From: Macrostomum hystrix
Taxonomy: Eukaryota > Platyhelminthes > Macrostomidae
Reading direction: 5' to 3'
DNA: 64,000 nt
Assembly (NCBI GenBank): GCA_950097015.1
Contig: CATNEN010000010.1
Coordinates: forward strand, 3,054,501 to 3,118,500
Both the position numbers and the translations under genes were made by a program. The notes below the pieces were generated by a model, which saw only the letters and a list, made by a program, of their open reading frames with translations, did no database searches and was not told the origin of the DNA. Shown here piece after piece: positions 53,022-64,000 of the stretch. Each line of letters starts with the position of its first letter. Positions within the stretch are counted from its first letter, which is position 1.

Positions 53022-54373
53022 GGTGGGGCAGAAGAGAGGTGGGTGAGAAGAGAGGTGGGTGAGAAGAGAGGTGGGGCAGAAGAGAGGTGGGGCAGAAGAG
53101 AGGTGGGTGAGAAGAGAGGTGGGGCAGAAGAGAGGTGGGGGCAGAAGAGAGGTGGGTGAGAAGAGAGGTGGGGCAGAAGAGAGGTGGGGCAGAAGAGAGG
53201 TGGGTGAGAAGAGAGGTGGGGCAGAAGAGAGGTGGGGCAGAAGAGAGGTGGGTGAGAAGAGAGGTGGGGCAGAAGAGAGGTGGGTGAGAAGAGAGGTGGG
53301 GCAGAAGAGAGGTGGGGCAGAAGAGAGGTGGGGCAGAAGAGAGGTGGGGCAGAAGAGAGGTGGGTGAGAAGAGAGGTGGGGCAGAAGAGAGGTGGGGCAG
53401 AAGAGAGGTGGGTGAGAAGAGAGGTGGGGCAGAAGAGAGGTGGGGCAGAAGAGAGGTGGGGGCAGAAGAGAGGTGGGTGAGAAGAGAGGTGGGGCAGAAG
53501 AGAGGTGGGGCAGAAGAGAGGTGGGTGAGAAGAGAGGTGGGGCAGAAGAGAGGTGGGGCAGAAGAGAGGTGGGTGAGAAGAGAGGTGGGGCAGAAGAGAG
53601 GTGGGTGAGAAGAGAGGTGGGGCAGAAGAGAGGTGGGGCAGAAGAGAGGTGGGGCAGAAGAGAGGTGGGTGAGAAGAGAGGTGGGGCAGAAGAGAGGTGG
53701 GGCAGAAGAGAGGTGGGTGAGAAGAGAGGTGGGGCAGAAGAGAGGTGGGTGAGAAGAGAGGTGGGGCAGAAGAGAGGTGGGGCAGAAGAGAGGTGGGGCA
53801 GAAGAGAGGTGGGGCAGAAGAGAGGTGGGTGAGAAGAGAGGTGGGGCAGAAGAGAGGTGGGGCAGAAGAGAGGTGGGTGAGAAGAGAGGTGGGGCAGAAG
53901 AGAGGTGGGGCAGAAGAGAGGTGGGTGAGAAGAGAGGTGGGGCAGAAGAGAGGTGGGTGAGAAGAGAGGTGGGGCAGAAGAGAGGTGGGGCAGAAGAGAG
54001 GTGGGGCAGAAGAGAGGTGGGTGAGAAGAGAGGTGGGGCAGAAGAGAGGTGGGGGCAGAAGAGAGGTGGGTGAGAAGAGAGGTGGGTGAGAAGAGAGGTG
54101 GGGCAGAAGAGAGGTGGGGCAGAAGAGAGGTGGGTGAGAAGAGAGGTGGGGCAGAAGAGAGGTGGGGCAGAAGAGAGGTGGGTGAGAAGAGAGGTGGGGC
54201 AGAAGAGAGGTGGGTGAGAAGAGAGGTGGGGCAGAAGAGAGGTGGGGCAGAAGAGAGGTGGGGCAGAAGAGAGGTGGGTGAGAAGAGAGGTGGGGCAGAA
54301 GAGAGGTGGGGCAGAAGAGAGGTGGGGCAGAAGAGAGGTGGGTGAGAAGAGAGGTGGGGCAGAAGAGAGGTGG
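53022..54373 (+). repeat. 16-bp purine-rich minisatellite
   Basis: About 84 units of AGAAGAGAGGTGGGGC or AGAAGAGAGGTGGGTG (rare 17-bp form with an extra G) in irregular order. The plus strand is almost all purine plus T/C spacers with G-runs, which could favour triplex, R-loop or quadruplex structure. It abuts the (TCTG)n array with no spacer. Confidence 0.95.
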
Positions 54374-55801
<1,428 letters not shown>

Positions 55802-56145
55802 AGCCTGAGCCAACTCGCTCCCGGCATGACCCGCTCCTGCCAGCTGCTGCTCTTGCTCAGCACCGACGCCAGCTTCGGCGACTTCCGCCTCGATGAGTGC
55901 CCCTCCGAGCAGGCCAGACGCGAACTCCTGACCGTCCTGCACACTGAGCGGCACCGGATCTGGCGGCTGCACCTCGCTGACGGCGGGCCGAGCCTCGGCG
56001 ACCCGTCGGCGCAGCTGGGGCCGGCAGCCGATGACAGGCTCTCGCGTGCGGCTGGACGACTCGGCCGAGTCGGCGGCCAAGCGGCTGATCGGCGAGCTGC
56101 GGTCAGTGGAGTTGAGCTCCGAGCTTCGATTGTGACTGGACCCCT
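55802..56145 (+). pseudogene. Inverted truncated copy of the receptor cytoplasmic region
   Basis: The plus-strand translation ([20 protein letters not shown], then [20 protein letters not shown] and so on) is nearly identical to the minus-strand receptor gene at about 60840-60530. A 4-bp insertion (TCGC, about 56041-56045) shifts the frame in GACAGGCTC..GTGCGGCTGG. Homology stops at the (TCTG)n edge on one side and fades near 56100-56130 on the other. There is no start codon, signal or membrane segment. It is a partial inverted duplicate, probably non-functional. Confidence 0.85.
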
Positions 56146-56747
56146 CTGACAAACCCGCTGACAGCCATTTCTGCTGATGATCAAAAAACTTTATGAGTAT
56201 CACAGACGCAATTCTCTTTTGCTTGCTGCAAGTGCATTGCTTCAGTTTTACACCGCAGTTAGCTGCTTGATTAACAGCCTCCTCTGAGAACAGCCTCCTC
56301 TGAGAACAGCCTCCTCTGAGAACAGCCTCCTCATAGTCTTTAGCACGCATTACTGATTAGATTAGAAACATTTTTTTAGTGTCGAGGTTAATTTCGAATA
56401 GCCAAAAAAGTGGTTAACACTGAAATCTGTTTTTAGCTGCAAAATTAATTTTAGCAATCGAATCATACAATGAAATCCTTTTCCGTGACTAAATGTCTTA
56501 CATTTTCTTTCTATTTAATGTTTAGCTTAAAATAAGGCAAAATGTTTTAAGTTGCGGAAGTACTTTGTTATTCTAAGGGCCGCAATATCTGTTCACACCT
56601 TTCACTCAGCCGCAGCCACAGCCGCTAAAATGATGCCTCATCTAGAAATGTGACACTGTGGGCTTTATTTAGCAGTTATGGAAAGTGAGAGTTACTAATA
56701 TTCAGGACGTTCCACCCGCTAATGACACGACTGTACAAAATAATCAA
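56146..56747. other. Intergenic region with a short 16-bp repeat
   Basis: At about 56277-56335 the 16-bp unit GAACAGCCTCCTCTGA is repeated about 3.5 times. The rest is the AT-rich upstream region of secreted protein B. Confidence 0.6.
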
Positions 56748-56755
56748 TATAAATA
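56748..56755 (+). promoter_or_regulatory. TATA box of secreted protein B
   Basis: TATAAATA, about 62 nt before the ATG at 56817 and 95 nt before the ATG at 56850. The spacing favours transcription start near 56780. Confidence 0.5.
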
Positions 56756-56849
56756 TCATGCATGCGAGTCTGCGGTTTTCAATCTACGGTACTGAACCAG
56801 TCTCCATAAGACACAGATGCAGCATTGCCATCTGCAAGAACTGCCCACA

Positions 56850-57650
56850 ATGTCTGCAACTTTAAAGTTTCCGCTGCTGCTGCCGCTGCCGCTGCTGCTG
56901 CTGCCGCTTCTGCTGCTGACTGCGGAGCTGCGCCATGTCCCCGCTGAGAAAATCTGCGGCTGGGGCGCATCAAGTGAGACCACACCGTATGCCGTGATTG
57001 ACAGAAAGTGCGATCAAAGCCACGACTCGATGTACAACCAGGACCAAGACCCAGATGAGAATAGAGAACGGGTCTGTTACGACTATTTCTCTGAAGTCAA
57101 CTTGACGACCGCGTTCGGCCTGCCCGCAGCGCTGCCCGCTAAGCGCCTGCAGTCGGAGTGCCGATGCAACCGGAGCGCCATCAAGAAAATGGCCTCCGAG
57201 CTGCTGCTGGACTGCCGGAAGGCCCGCCTGCCTGCTTCATTTTTTGCTGCTGTGGGCAACGGTACGAAGCTGGAGCTGAGAACTGAGCTCTTTGATGTCG
57301 GCTGCGTGACTCTGCACAATCGATCGGCACCGTCGCCGCCGGAGCGCCTGACGGCCGCGGACCTGCAGAGCATCAACGCCATGCTGGGCTGCGGCAGCTA
57401 TCTTTACCAGCAGTTCAGCTGCAACAGCAAGTTCAGCAAGCTCCAGTCGCAGCCGAACTTCGTTATCAACGCCGATGACGAACGGCTGCCGCGGCTGATG
57501 CCGGATGTCCGCTGTCCGTGTCCAGAACAGGAGCCAGTCCAGATGCCCATCTGGGTGCTCAAGACCGTGGACTACGGCAAATTGGAGCTTGGCTTCGCGA
57601 GGCTCGGAGTGTCCTGCGCCGTCCCAGCCAATCGCAGCGGCTCTGGCTGA
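56850..57650 (+). CDS. Secreted Cys-rich protein, copy B (266 aa, single exon)
   Basis: The ATG at 56850 starts a classic signal peptide, MSATLKFPLLLPLPLLLLPL; an in-frame ATG at 56817 would add 11 residues and bury it. Landmarks in order: CGWGASS, RVCYDYFS, SECRCNRS, LLDCRKARLP, FDVGCVTL, INAMLGCGS, then FVINADDERLPRLMPDVRC with PCPEQEP, and ARLGVSCAVP. All cysteine landmarks and FVINADD.R.PRL.PDVRCPC are shared with copy A (40682-41470). It is thus a second member of a secreted, single-exon family that I cannot assign to any known domain. N-glycosylation sites (NLT, NRS, NGT) are present. AATAAA lies at 57740. Confidence 0.82.
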   Translation: MSATLKFPLLLPLPLLLLPLLLLTAELRHVPAEKICGWGASSETTPYAVIDRKCDQSHDSMYNQDQDPDENRERVCYDYFSEVNLTTAFGLPAALPAKRLQSECRCNRSAIKKMASELLLDCRKARLPASFFAAVGNGTKLELRTELFDVGCVTLHNRSAPSPPERLTAADLQSINAMLGCGSYLYQQFSCNSKFSKLQSQPNFVINADDERLPRLMPDVRCPCPEQEPVQMPIWVLKTVDYGKLELGFARLGVSCAVPANRSGSG

Positions 57651-57945
57651 CCAGCTACAATTGTTAACCCCCCAGCAGCCATAGACAATACAAAACTTTA
57701 TTTTCAATATTACGAGCTAGCTTTCATATCCAGAGTGAAAATAAAAGCAAAAATATACCTTTTTGCAATCTAGTTTCCCAAAACTGCAATCAATTTTGCC
57801 CACGGAGAGAATTGACTTGTATATTTCTAATATCTTGGCTCAACCTGCCCATTCATTGCCATATAGTAACAAAACCACTTTGCCTACTATATGTGTTTTT
57901 TAATTATTTCTTTTTTAGAACAGCTTTTCTAGAGGTCACTTCACA

Positions 57946-58136
57946 ACTACTCTATCCCCAGCTGTAGAGTGCCGGCCAATCAGAATGGACCGGTCCGGGC
58001 CAGACACCAACCACCCCACCATCTCTACCCCGAGCTCTAGAGTTCCGGCCAATCAGAATGGACCGGTCCAGGCCAGACACCAACCACCCCGCCAACTCTA
58101 CCCCGAGCTCTGGAGTTGCGGCCAATAAGAATGCGA
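57946..58136 (+). repeat. 74-bp tandem repeat carrying CCAAT boxes
   Basis: About 2.5 units, each with CCCCGAGCTCTAGAGTTC, GGCCAATCAGAATGGACC and GGTCC..GGCCAGACACC. Each unit holds one CCAAT(C/A)AGA, the NF-Y core, and a small palindrome GGACCGGTCC. It lies 300 bp downstream of secreted protein B. Confidence 0.8.
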
Positions 58137-58174
58137 TATGGGCTAACTATTTTTCTTTGGCAAACATTCATTTG

Positions 58175-58345
58175 CGGCGCAGCCGAGGAGAGAATTGGCT
58201 TGTGGGCTTGTCGTGCAATTTATGCCATCGAGGGGCAAACTCCAAGCAACATGCAGTGATAGTGTATATCGCCTGATGATAATAAAGTCAGGGCGGATGG
58301 ACACTCCTCTGTTAGTGTGTGACTCCGTACGGTATCTGTGTGCGT
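58175..58345 (+). repeat. Dispersed repeat, copy 2
   Basis: Matches 51345-51486 in order and orientation, with small insertions (CAGCCGAGGAGAGAATTGG, GGGCTTGTCGTGCAATTT, CTCCAAGCAACATG, CGCCTGATGAT, AAAGTCAGGG, GGTATCTGTG). Confidence 0.55.
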
Positions 58346-58726
58346 GTGTGCTCAGTTGTCAGCGGAATAGGCTTAAATCGAATGTCACTTTCACGCACTC
58401 TATTGCTGTTTCAGTTATTTAGTTTGAATTATTTTATTTTTTCTTATTTTTTATTATTCATAATTTTTATTTGCGCAGTTTATTTCAGTCCGCTACAGCT
58501 ACCAAACCCAGGGTAGGACACCGACCCCGGTGATTAGGCGCAGTACGAATTCGTGTATAGGGGTGTATGAAATACACTAGCTCTTAAGGAAAAATCTGAC
58601 CTTCAGTCAGAACCGCTGACGGCTTGATTATTGTTTCAAAATACACAATTTGAGTTTCGTACGCTTGCGTTGCTTGTCAGGGGGGGCAATTCTCCCTTTG
58701 GTAGCTCTACTGTTAAGATTTCGTCC
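58346..58726. other. Intergenic, nothing recognised
   Basis: No gene, array or RNA is supported between the dispersed repeat and the hAT-type MITE. Confidence 0.4.
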
Positions 58727-60044
58727 CTCTACACCAGGGGTAGGCAAACTTATTTGCTGGCGGGCCAAAGAGAGAACCTAAAAGACGACAGCGGGCCGCA
58801 TTGACTGTATAAATATGAGATAGGGGAGAGATGAGACACGGGAGAGAAAAGACACGGGAGAGATTAGACACGGGAGAGATGAGACACGGGAGAGATGAGA
58901 CACGAGAGCGATGAGACACAGGAGAGAAAAGACACGGGAGAGATAGGACACGGGAGAGATAATACACGGGAGATATGAGACACAGGAGAGATAGGACACG
59001 GGAGAGATAGGACACGGGAGAGATAGGACACGGGAGAGATAAGACACGGGAAAGATGAGACACGGGAGAGATGACACACGAGAGCGATGAGACACAGGAG
59101 AGAAAAGACACGGGAGAGATAGGACACGGGTGAAATAAGACACGGGAGAGATAGGACACGGGAGAGATAAGACACGGGAAAGATGAGACACGGGAGAGAT
59201 TAGACACGAGAGCGATGAGACACAGGAGAGATGAGACACGGGAGAGATGAGACACAGGAGAGATTAGAAACGGGAGAGATTAGACACGGGAGAGATAAGA
59301 CACGAGAGAGATGAGACACGGGAGAGATAGGACACGGGAGAGATAAGACACGGGAGAGATGAGACACGGGAGAGATGAGACACGAGAGCGATGAGACACA
59401 GGAGAGATTAGATACGAGAGCGATGAGACACGGGAGAGATGAGACACGGGAGAGATGAGACACGAGAGCGATGAGACACAGGAGAGAAAAGACACGGGAG
59501 AGATAAGACACGGGAGAGATGAGACACAGGAGAGATAGGACACGGGAGAGATAGGACACGGGAGAGATAAGACATGGGAGAGATGAGACACGGGAGAGAT
59601 GAGACACGAGAGCGATGAGACACAGGAGAGAAAAGACACGGGAGAGATAGGACACGGGTGAGATAAGACACGGGAGAGATGAGACACGGGAGAGATGAGA
59701 CACGAGAGCGATGAGACACAGGAGAGAAAAGACACGGGAGAGATAGGACACGGGAGAGATAAGACACGGGAGAGATGAGACAGGGGAGAGATGAGACACG
59801 AGAGCGATGAGACACGGGAGAGATTAGACACGGGAGAGATGAGGCACAGGAGAGATTAGACACGGGAGAGATTAGACACGCGAGCGATGAGACACAGGAG
59901 AGATTAGACACGGGAGAGATTAGACACGAGAGAGATGAAACAGGACTGCACTGTAGATGTCAGAAGGGGCAACGGGCCGGATTTGGGAGCTTCGAGGGCC
60001 GCATCTGGCCCGCGGGCCGGAGTTTGCCGACCCCTGCTCTACAC
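58727..60044. mobile_element. hAT-type MITE with 8-bp target duplication and a minisatellite core
   Basis: CTCTACAC occurs at 58727-58734 and 60037-60044, an 8-bp target duplication. The element (58735-60036) begins CAGGGGTAGGCAAACT and ends with the inverse of CAGGGGTCGGCAAACT. This is the CAGGGGTnnGCAAAC terminus of many hAT transposons, followed in both arms by GGGCC-rich sequence. It has no transposase. The centre (about 58815-59940) is a tandem array (separate entry). Confidence 0.9.
58815..59942 (+). repeat. 15-16-bp minisatellite inside the MITE
   Basis: About 72 units of GAGACACGGGAGAGAT with variants (AGGACACGGG, GATTAGACACG, GAGCGATGAGACACAGG), arranged in a higher-order pattern of about 120 bp that repeats several times (GAGCGATGAGACACAGGAGA marks it). 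Confidence 0.93.
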
Positions 60045-60478
60045 GATGCTCTCACAGGCAGACAGCTGTTCTGTCTAGCCTCCCCTCACTTTTGTCTTTG
60101 ATCTCTCTCCCCGCCCCGCCTTCTGATTGGTCCGTAGCTGAATTCTCTTACCCTTCCAAGTCACGCACCCACCCCTCCTCTTGTCTTATCGTACGCCACC
60201 CCTCCTGTTAGAGCCAGCGAATACCAGCGTGACCTATTGGCAGGTATATTCAATAGGTAATTTATTTATTATTTGTCGGTATACACGAAGCAGAAACAAA
60301 AATCTCAATAGGAAAAAAATTCGCGTGAATAAACTACTAAGGAAACGTACTGTTCCGTACAAATGTACAGTCAGAAAAATGTACTTATCGCAGTTTGAAA
60401 AGCGAAAAAAAACCTGATAAAATTCCCATAAAAGTTTTCCTCAGCAAAGCTAGCGGCCCCGATCAGGTCAGTGAATTA
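60045..60478. other. Intergenic / receptor 3' flank
   Basis: Nothing is recognised. It includes the presumed 3' UTR of the minus-strand receptor gene. Confidence 0.4.
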
Positions 60479-62269
60479 TCACACAAAAAACCCCAGCCCT
60501 GAGCTCAACTCCGCAGGGCAGACGGCCCGCAGCGGCTGCAGCAGCTCGCCGATCAGCCGCTTGGCCGCCGACTCGGCCGAGTCGTCCAGCCGCACGAGCC
60601 TGTCATCGGCTGCCGGCCCCAGCTGCGCCGACGGGTCGCCGAGGCTCGGCCCGCCGTCGCCGAGGTGCAGCCGCCAGATCCGGTGCCGCTCAGTGTGCAG
60701 GACGGTCAGGAGTTCGCGTCTGGCCTGCTCGGAGGGGCACTCATCGAGGCGGAAGTCGCCGAAGCTGGCGTCGGTGCTGAGCAAGAGCAGCAGCTGGCAG
60801 GAGCGGGCCATGCCGGGGGCGAGTTGGCTCAGGCCGGCACGCAGGATGCGCAGGCGGCAGCGGCCTTGCAGGCGGCTGCGCAGCTGGACGGCCGCCCTGT
60901 GTCGAAGAAGCTCCGCGGAAGCCGCGATGAGCAGCAGCGGAGGCCGCGTTGACGACATCGACGCCGGAGGAAGTAGCCGCAGCAGCAGCAGCAGCAGCAG
61001 CAGTAGCAGCACTGAAATCAGAGGCAGGGTCAGTGGAGAGAAATCGGAACCCATATTCTGCGCCGTCAGTGGTTTTGCCGTGGTCGCAGTGTCCGCTGGG
61101 TCAGTCTCGGGACAGGCGTCCGCGACAGCGGAGCCGACGGCATTCAGCAGGTTGTGCTCGAAGTTATTCGACATGTCATCGTCGGCGAGCCAGTAAACTT
61201 TTTTGTACTGAAGGATTAAAAAAAAAGTCTAAATGTTGTGTGCCGTTTTTAGTTAATAAGCCTTATGGTAACCATGGTAACTAGAGACTCGCTACAAAGC
61301 GCTACTCACCTTCTCAACTTTGAAAATGATGTAATCCTTTTTTCCTCTGCTTGGAGGCATCATGCTCACGTCCTGTTTGATCACCCAGCCGGCAGTCTAG
61401 GTGGAGATTCGGTTTATTATTTTTGTTATAACAGCTCGCTGGTTTGATAATTCAATGTGGTCAGTGAGCAGCCGAACTCACCTGATTGGTTCCGCCGCCC
61501 TGAATGCCCACCTCGGCGTATTCATGGCTCTGGTCGAAGTTCAGCTCGAAGCGGGCCGAGCCGCAGCCGAGCTGGCCGACCGTGAGACCGCTGCAGACGC
61601 TGTCGCTCGACCTGCTCAGGCAGCTGACGTTGTCGAAGCCGATCTGGACGAGGCAGCTTTTGGGCTCAGGAGGAGAGCCGAGCAGCCTGAGGTGAGCTCG
61701 CCTGACGCACACGGACTGGTTGCACAGACGCTGCCGGTGGAACTTCTCGGCGAGAACCGCCACCGAGGCCGATCGTGAGGCATCGAATTTCAGCAGCAGC
61801 TTCAGCCGCAGCAGCCGGCTGCTTCGCCGTGGCAAGCCGCACAGGTTGAACAGTTTGACGGAGCCTTTCTCTTGCGCAAATTTAATATATTCGATGAGCT
61901 TCACAGCCAGGCAGTCGGTGGACTCGATGCTGCCGAGGTCCAGGTCCATTGTAGTCCAGCTGAGATGGCCCCCACCGCTTCTATTCAAGAGCGTGGAGGT
62001 CAGCGGGCTGGCAGATTTCGAATCCTTGGCTGCCAGGCAGTAGGTGCACTCTTCGGATAATGAGAGAAGTCACCATTATGTAATAAACTTAACACAATAC
62101 GCAATACACGCTACTCTCAGTGCATGCTGCGAATATTTCTTTAATTTACCAGCTTGCCTTCCACAAAATACTCAATTAGAAATGGCTAAAAGAATCGCCT
62201 ACCTGACACACTGCCGCTCAGCACTGAGCAGTCATTTTGGAATGAGCAGTTCGATGAGACACTATTCAC
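60479..62269 (-). CDS. Single-pass membrane receptor, 3' four exons (5' part beyond window); possibly SEFIR/IL-17R-like
   Basis: Exons are 62269-62203, 62050-61482, 61396-61310 and 61207-60479. They keep phase through GT..AG sites and give 483 residues to the stop; upstream exon(s) lie beyond the 21-bp array or outside the window. The ectodomain is Cys-rich (NCSFQNDC, ECTYC, LFNLCGLP, RLCNQSVCVR, DNVSCLS, VGQLGCGS) with N-glycosylation sites. A Leu-rich membrane span ([20 protein letters not shown]) precedes a cytoplasmic domain of about 165 residues: [36 protein letters not shown] and RRELLTVLHTERHRIWRLHL. The strand-helix-strand pattern weakly recalls the SEFIR domain of IL-17 receptors. 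Topology is confident; the family is a guess. Part is duplicated at 55802-56145. Confidence 0.7.
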
Positions 62270-62309
62270 CTGCGGTCAGGAAAGGGCGATTCAGGGGCGT
62301 TGTTGGTTG

Positions 62310-64000
62310 GTTGGTGTCCTCTCTCCGATTCCTTCTCCCCTCTATCCCATTCCTTCTCCCCTCTATCCCATTCCTACTCCCCTTCATCCCATTCCTTCTC
62401 CCCTCTATCCCATTCCTTCTCCCCTCTATCCCATTCCTTCTCCCCTCTATCCCATTCCTACTCCCCTTCATCCCATTCCTACTCCCCTCTATCCCATTCC
62501 TACTCCCCTCTATCCCATTCCTTTTCCCCTCTACCCCATTCCTACTCCCCTCTATCCCATTCCTACTCCCCTTCATCCCATTCCTACTCCCCTCCATCCC
62601 ATTCCTACTCCCCTCTATCCCATTCCTTTTCCCCTCTACCCCATTCCTACTCCCCTCTACCCCATTCCTACTCCCCTCTATCCCATTCCTACTCCCCTCT
62701 ATCCCATTCCTTTTCCCCTCTATCCCATTCCTTCTCCCCTCTATCCCATTCCTACTCCCCTCTATCCCATTCCTTCTCCCCTCTATCCCATTCCTACTCC
62801 CCTCTATCCCATTCCTTCTCCCCTCTATCCCATTCCTACTCCCCTCTACCCCATTCCTTTTCCCCTCTACCCCATTCCTACTCCCCTCTACCCCATTCCT
62901 ACTCCCCTCTATCCCATTCCTACTCCCCTCTATCCCATTCCTACTCCCCTCTATCCCATTCCTACTCCCCTCTATCCCATTCCTTCTCCCCTCTATCCCA
63001 TTCCTACTCCCCTCTATCCCATTCCTACTCCCCTCTATCCCATTCCTACTCCCCTCTATCCGATTCCTTCTCCCCTCTATCCCATTCCTTCTCCCCTCTA
63101 TCTCATTCCTACTCCCCTCTACCCCATTCCTACTCCCCTCTATCCCATTCCTACTCCCCTCTATCCCATTCCTTCTCCCCTCTATCCCATTCCTACTCCC
63201 CTCTATCCCATTCCTTCTCCCCTCTATCCCATTCCTACTCCCCTCTATCCCATTCCTACTCCCCTCTATCCCATTCCTACTCCCCTCTATCCGATTCCTT
63301 CTCCCCTCTATCCCATTCCTTCTCCCCTCTATCTCATTCCTACTCCCCTCTATCCCATTCCTACTCCCCTCTATCCCATTCCTACTCCCCTCTATCCCAT
63401 TCCTACTCCCCTCTATCCCATTCCTTCTCCCCTCTATCCCATTCCTACTCCCCTCTATCCCATTCCTACTCCCCTCTATCCCATTCCTACTCCCCTCCAT
63501 CCCATTCCTACTCCCCTCTATCCCATTCCTACTCCCCTCTATCCCATTCCTACTCCCCTCTACCCCATTCCTTTTCCCCTCTATCCCATTCCTACTCCCC
63601 TCTATCCCATTCCTACTCCCCTCTATCCCATTCCTACTCCCCTCTATCCCATTCCTACTCCCCTCCATCCCATTCCTACTCCCCTTCATCCCATTCCTAC
63701 TCCCCTCTACCCCATTCCTTTTCCCCTCTATCCCATTCCTACTCCCCTCTATCCCATTCCTACTCCCCTCTACCCCATTCCTACTCCCCTCTACCCCATT
63801 CCTTTTCCCCTCTACCCCATTCCTTTTCCCCTCTATCCCATTCCTACTCCCCTCTACCCCATTCCTTTTCCCCTCTATCCCATTCCTACTCCCCTCCATC
63901 CCATTCCTACTCCCCTCCATCCCATTCCTACTCCCCTCTACCCCATTCCTTTTCCCCTCTACCCCATTCCTTTTCCCCTCTATCCCATTCCTACTCCCCT
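62310..64000 (+). repeat. 21-bp minisatellite in the receptor's upstream intron, running off the window
   Basis: About 80 units with the core CTACTCCCCTCTATCCCATT; variants CCTTCTCC, CTTTTCC, CTCTACC and CCTTCATC appear in blocks. The open frame of about 550 codons (minus strand) across it reads GSRNGIE repeats and reflects only the unit length divisible by 3. The array begins about 40 bp from the acceptor of the exon at 62269. It continues to the window end, so its full length is unknown. Confidence 0.95.

Noticed and set aside
62262-63920. A 552-codon minus-strand frame with NGIEGSR-type repeats
   Set aside because: The 21-bp unit preserves frame by arithmetic. The region lies just upstream of a splice acceptor and behaves as intron.

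Overview
This is animal nuclear DNA: intron-split genes with GT..AG junctions, TATA boxes, AATAAA signals, LTR, mariner and hAT elements, tRNA-derived SINEs and no operons. Goalpha, a gelsolin-like protein, FoxJ2/3, ZCCHC9 and an RNA polymerase III RPC7 subunit indicate a bilaterian, most likely an invertebrate (perhaps a lophotrochozoan or flatworm). The species cannot be fixed from sequence alone. Exon boundaries below were read by eye from splice sites, reading phase and family resemblance; for most spliced genes the exon lengths sum to a whole number of codons.

Layout. 0.4-2.4 kb: a decayed THAP (P-like) transposon between inverted repeats, with a SINE inside it. 3.3-4.3 kb: a small secreted protein gene (+). 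5.2-8.9 kb: a three-exon gene (-) fusing about 13-14 ankyrin repeats to a Mab-21/cGAS-like nucleotidyltransferase. 10.1-12.3 kb: a seven-exon gelsolin-like gene (-). 13.8-16.0 kb: RPC7 and ZCCHC9 (-). 16-21 kb: gene-free, AT-rich, with a 448-bp MITE. 21.1-27.3 kb: seven-exon Goalpha (+). 29.0 kb: a small membrane protein (-). 30.3-38.4 kb: a DAO-type FAD oxidoreductase (-). Its intron 2 holds a mariner element that is itself split by a Ty3-type LTR retrotransposon. 40.7-41.5 kb: a secreted Cys-rich protein (-). 43.5-46.3 kb: FoxJ2/3 (+), with two apparent 1-base frameshifts. 50.5-50.9 kb: a secreted six-Cys peptide (-), lying between two arrays of the same 40-bp repeat. 53.0-55.8 kb: a 16-bp purine-rich array joined to about 1.4 kb of (TCTG)n. 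55.8-56.1 kb: an inverted, truncated copy of part of a receptor gene. 56.8-57.7 kb: a paralogue (+) of the 40.7-kb secreted protein. 58.7-60.0 kb: a hAT-type MITE with a minisatellite core. 60.5-62.3 kb: the 3' part of a single-pass receptor gene (-), whose upstream intron is a 21-bp array running off the window end.

The genes do not form one pathway. Themes are possible innate sensing (ankyrin-cGLR, the receptor with a weakly SEFIR-like tail), G-protein and actin housekeeping, and several small secreted proteins with no family I recognise. The most striking genome feature is tandem repeats: roughly 17 minisatellite arrays cover about a fifth of the window, and many lie in introns starting within about 10-40 nt of the 5' splice site. 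In the FAD oxidoreductase gene the 36-bp unit is visibly derived from the end of exon 1 plus its splice donor.
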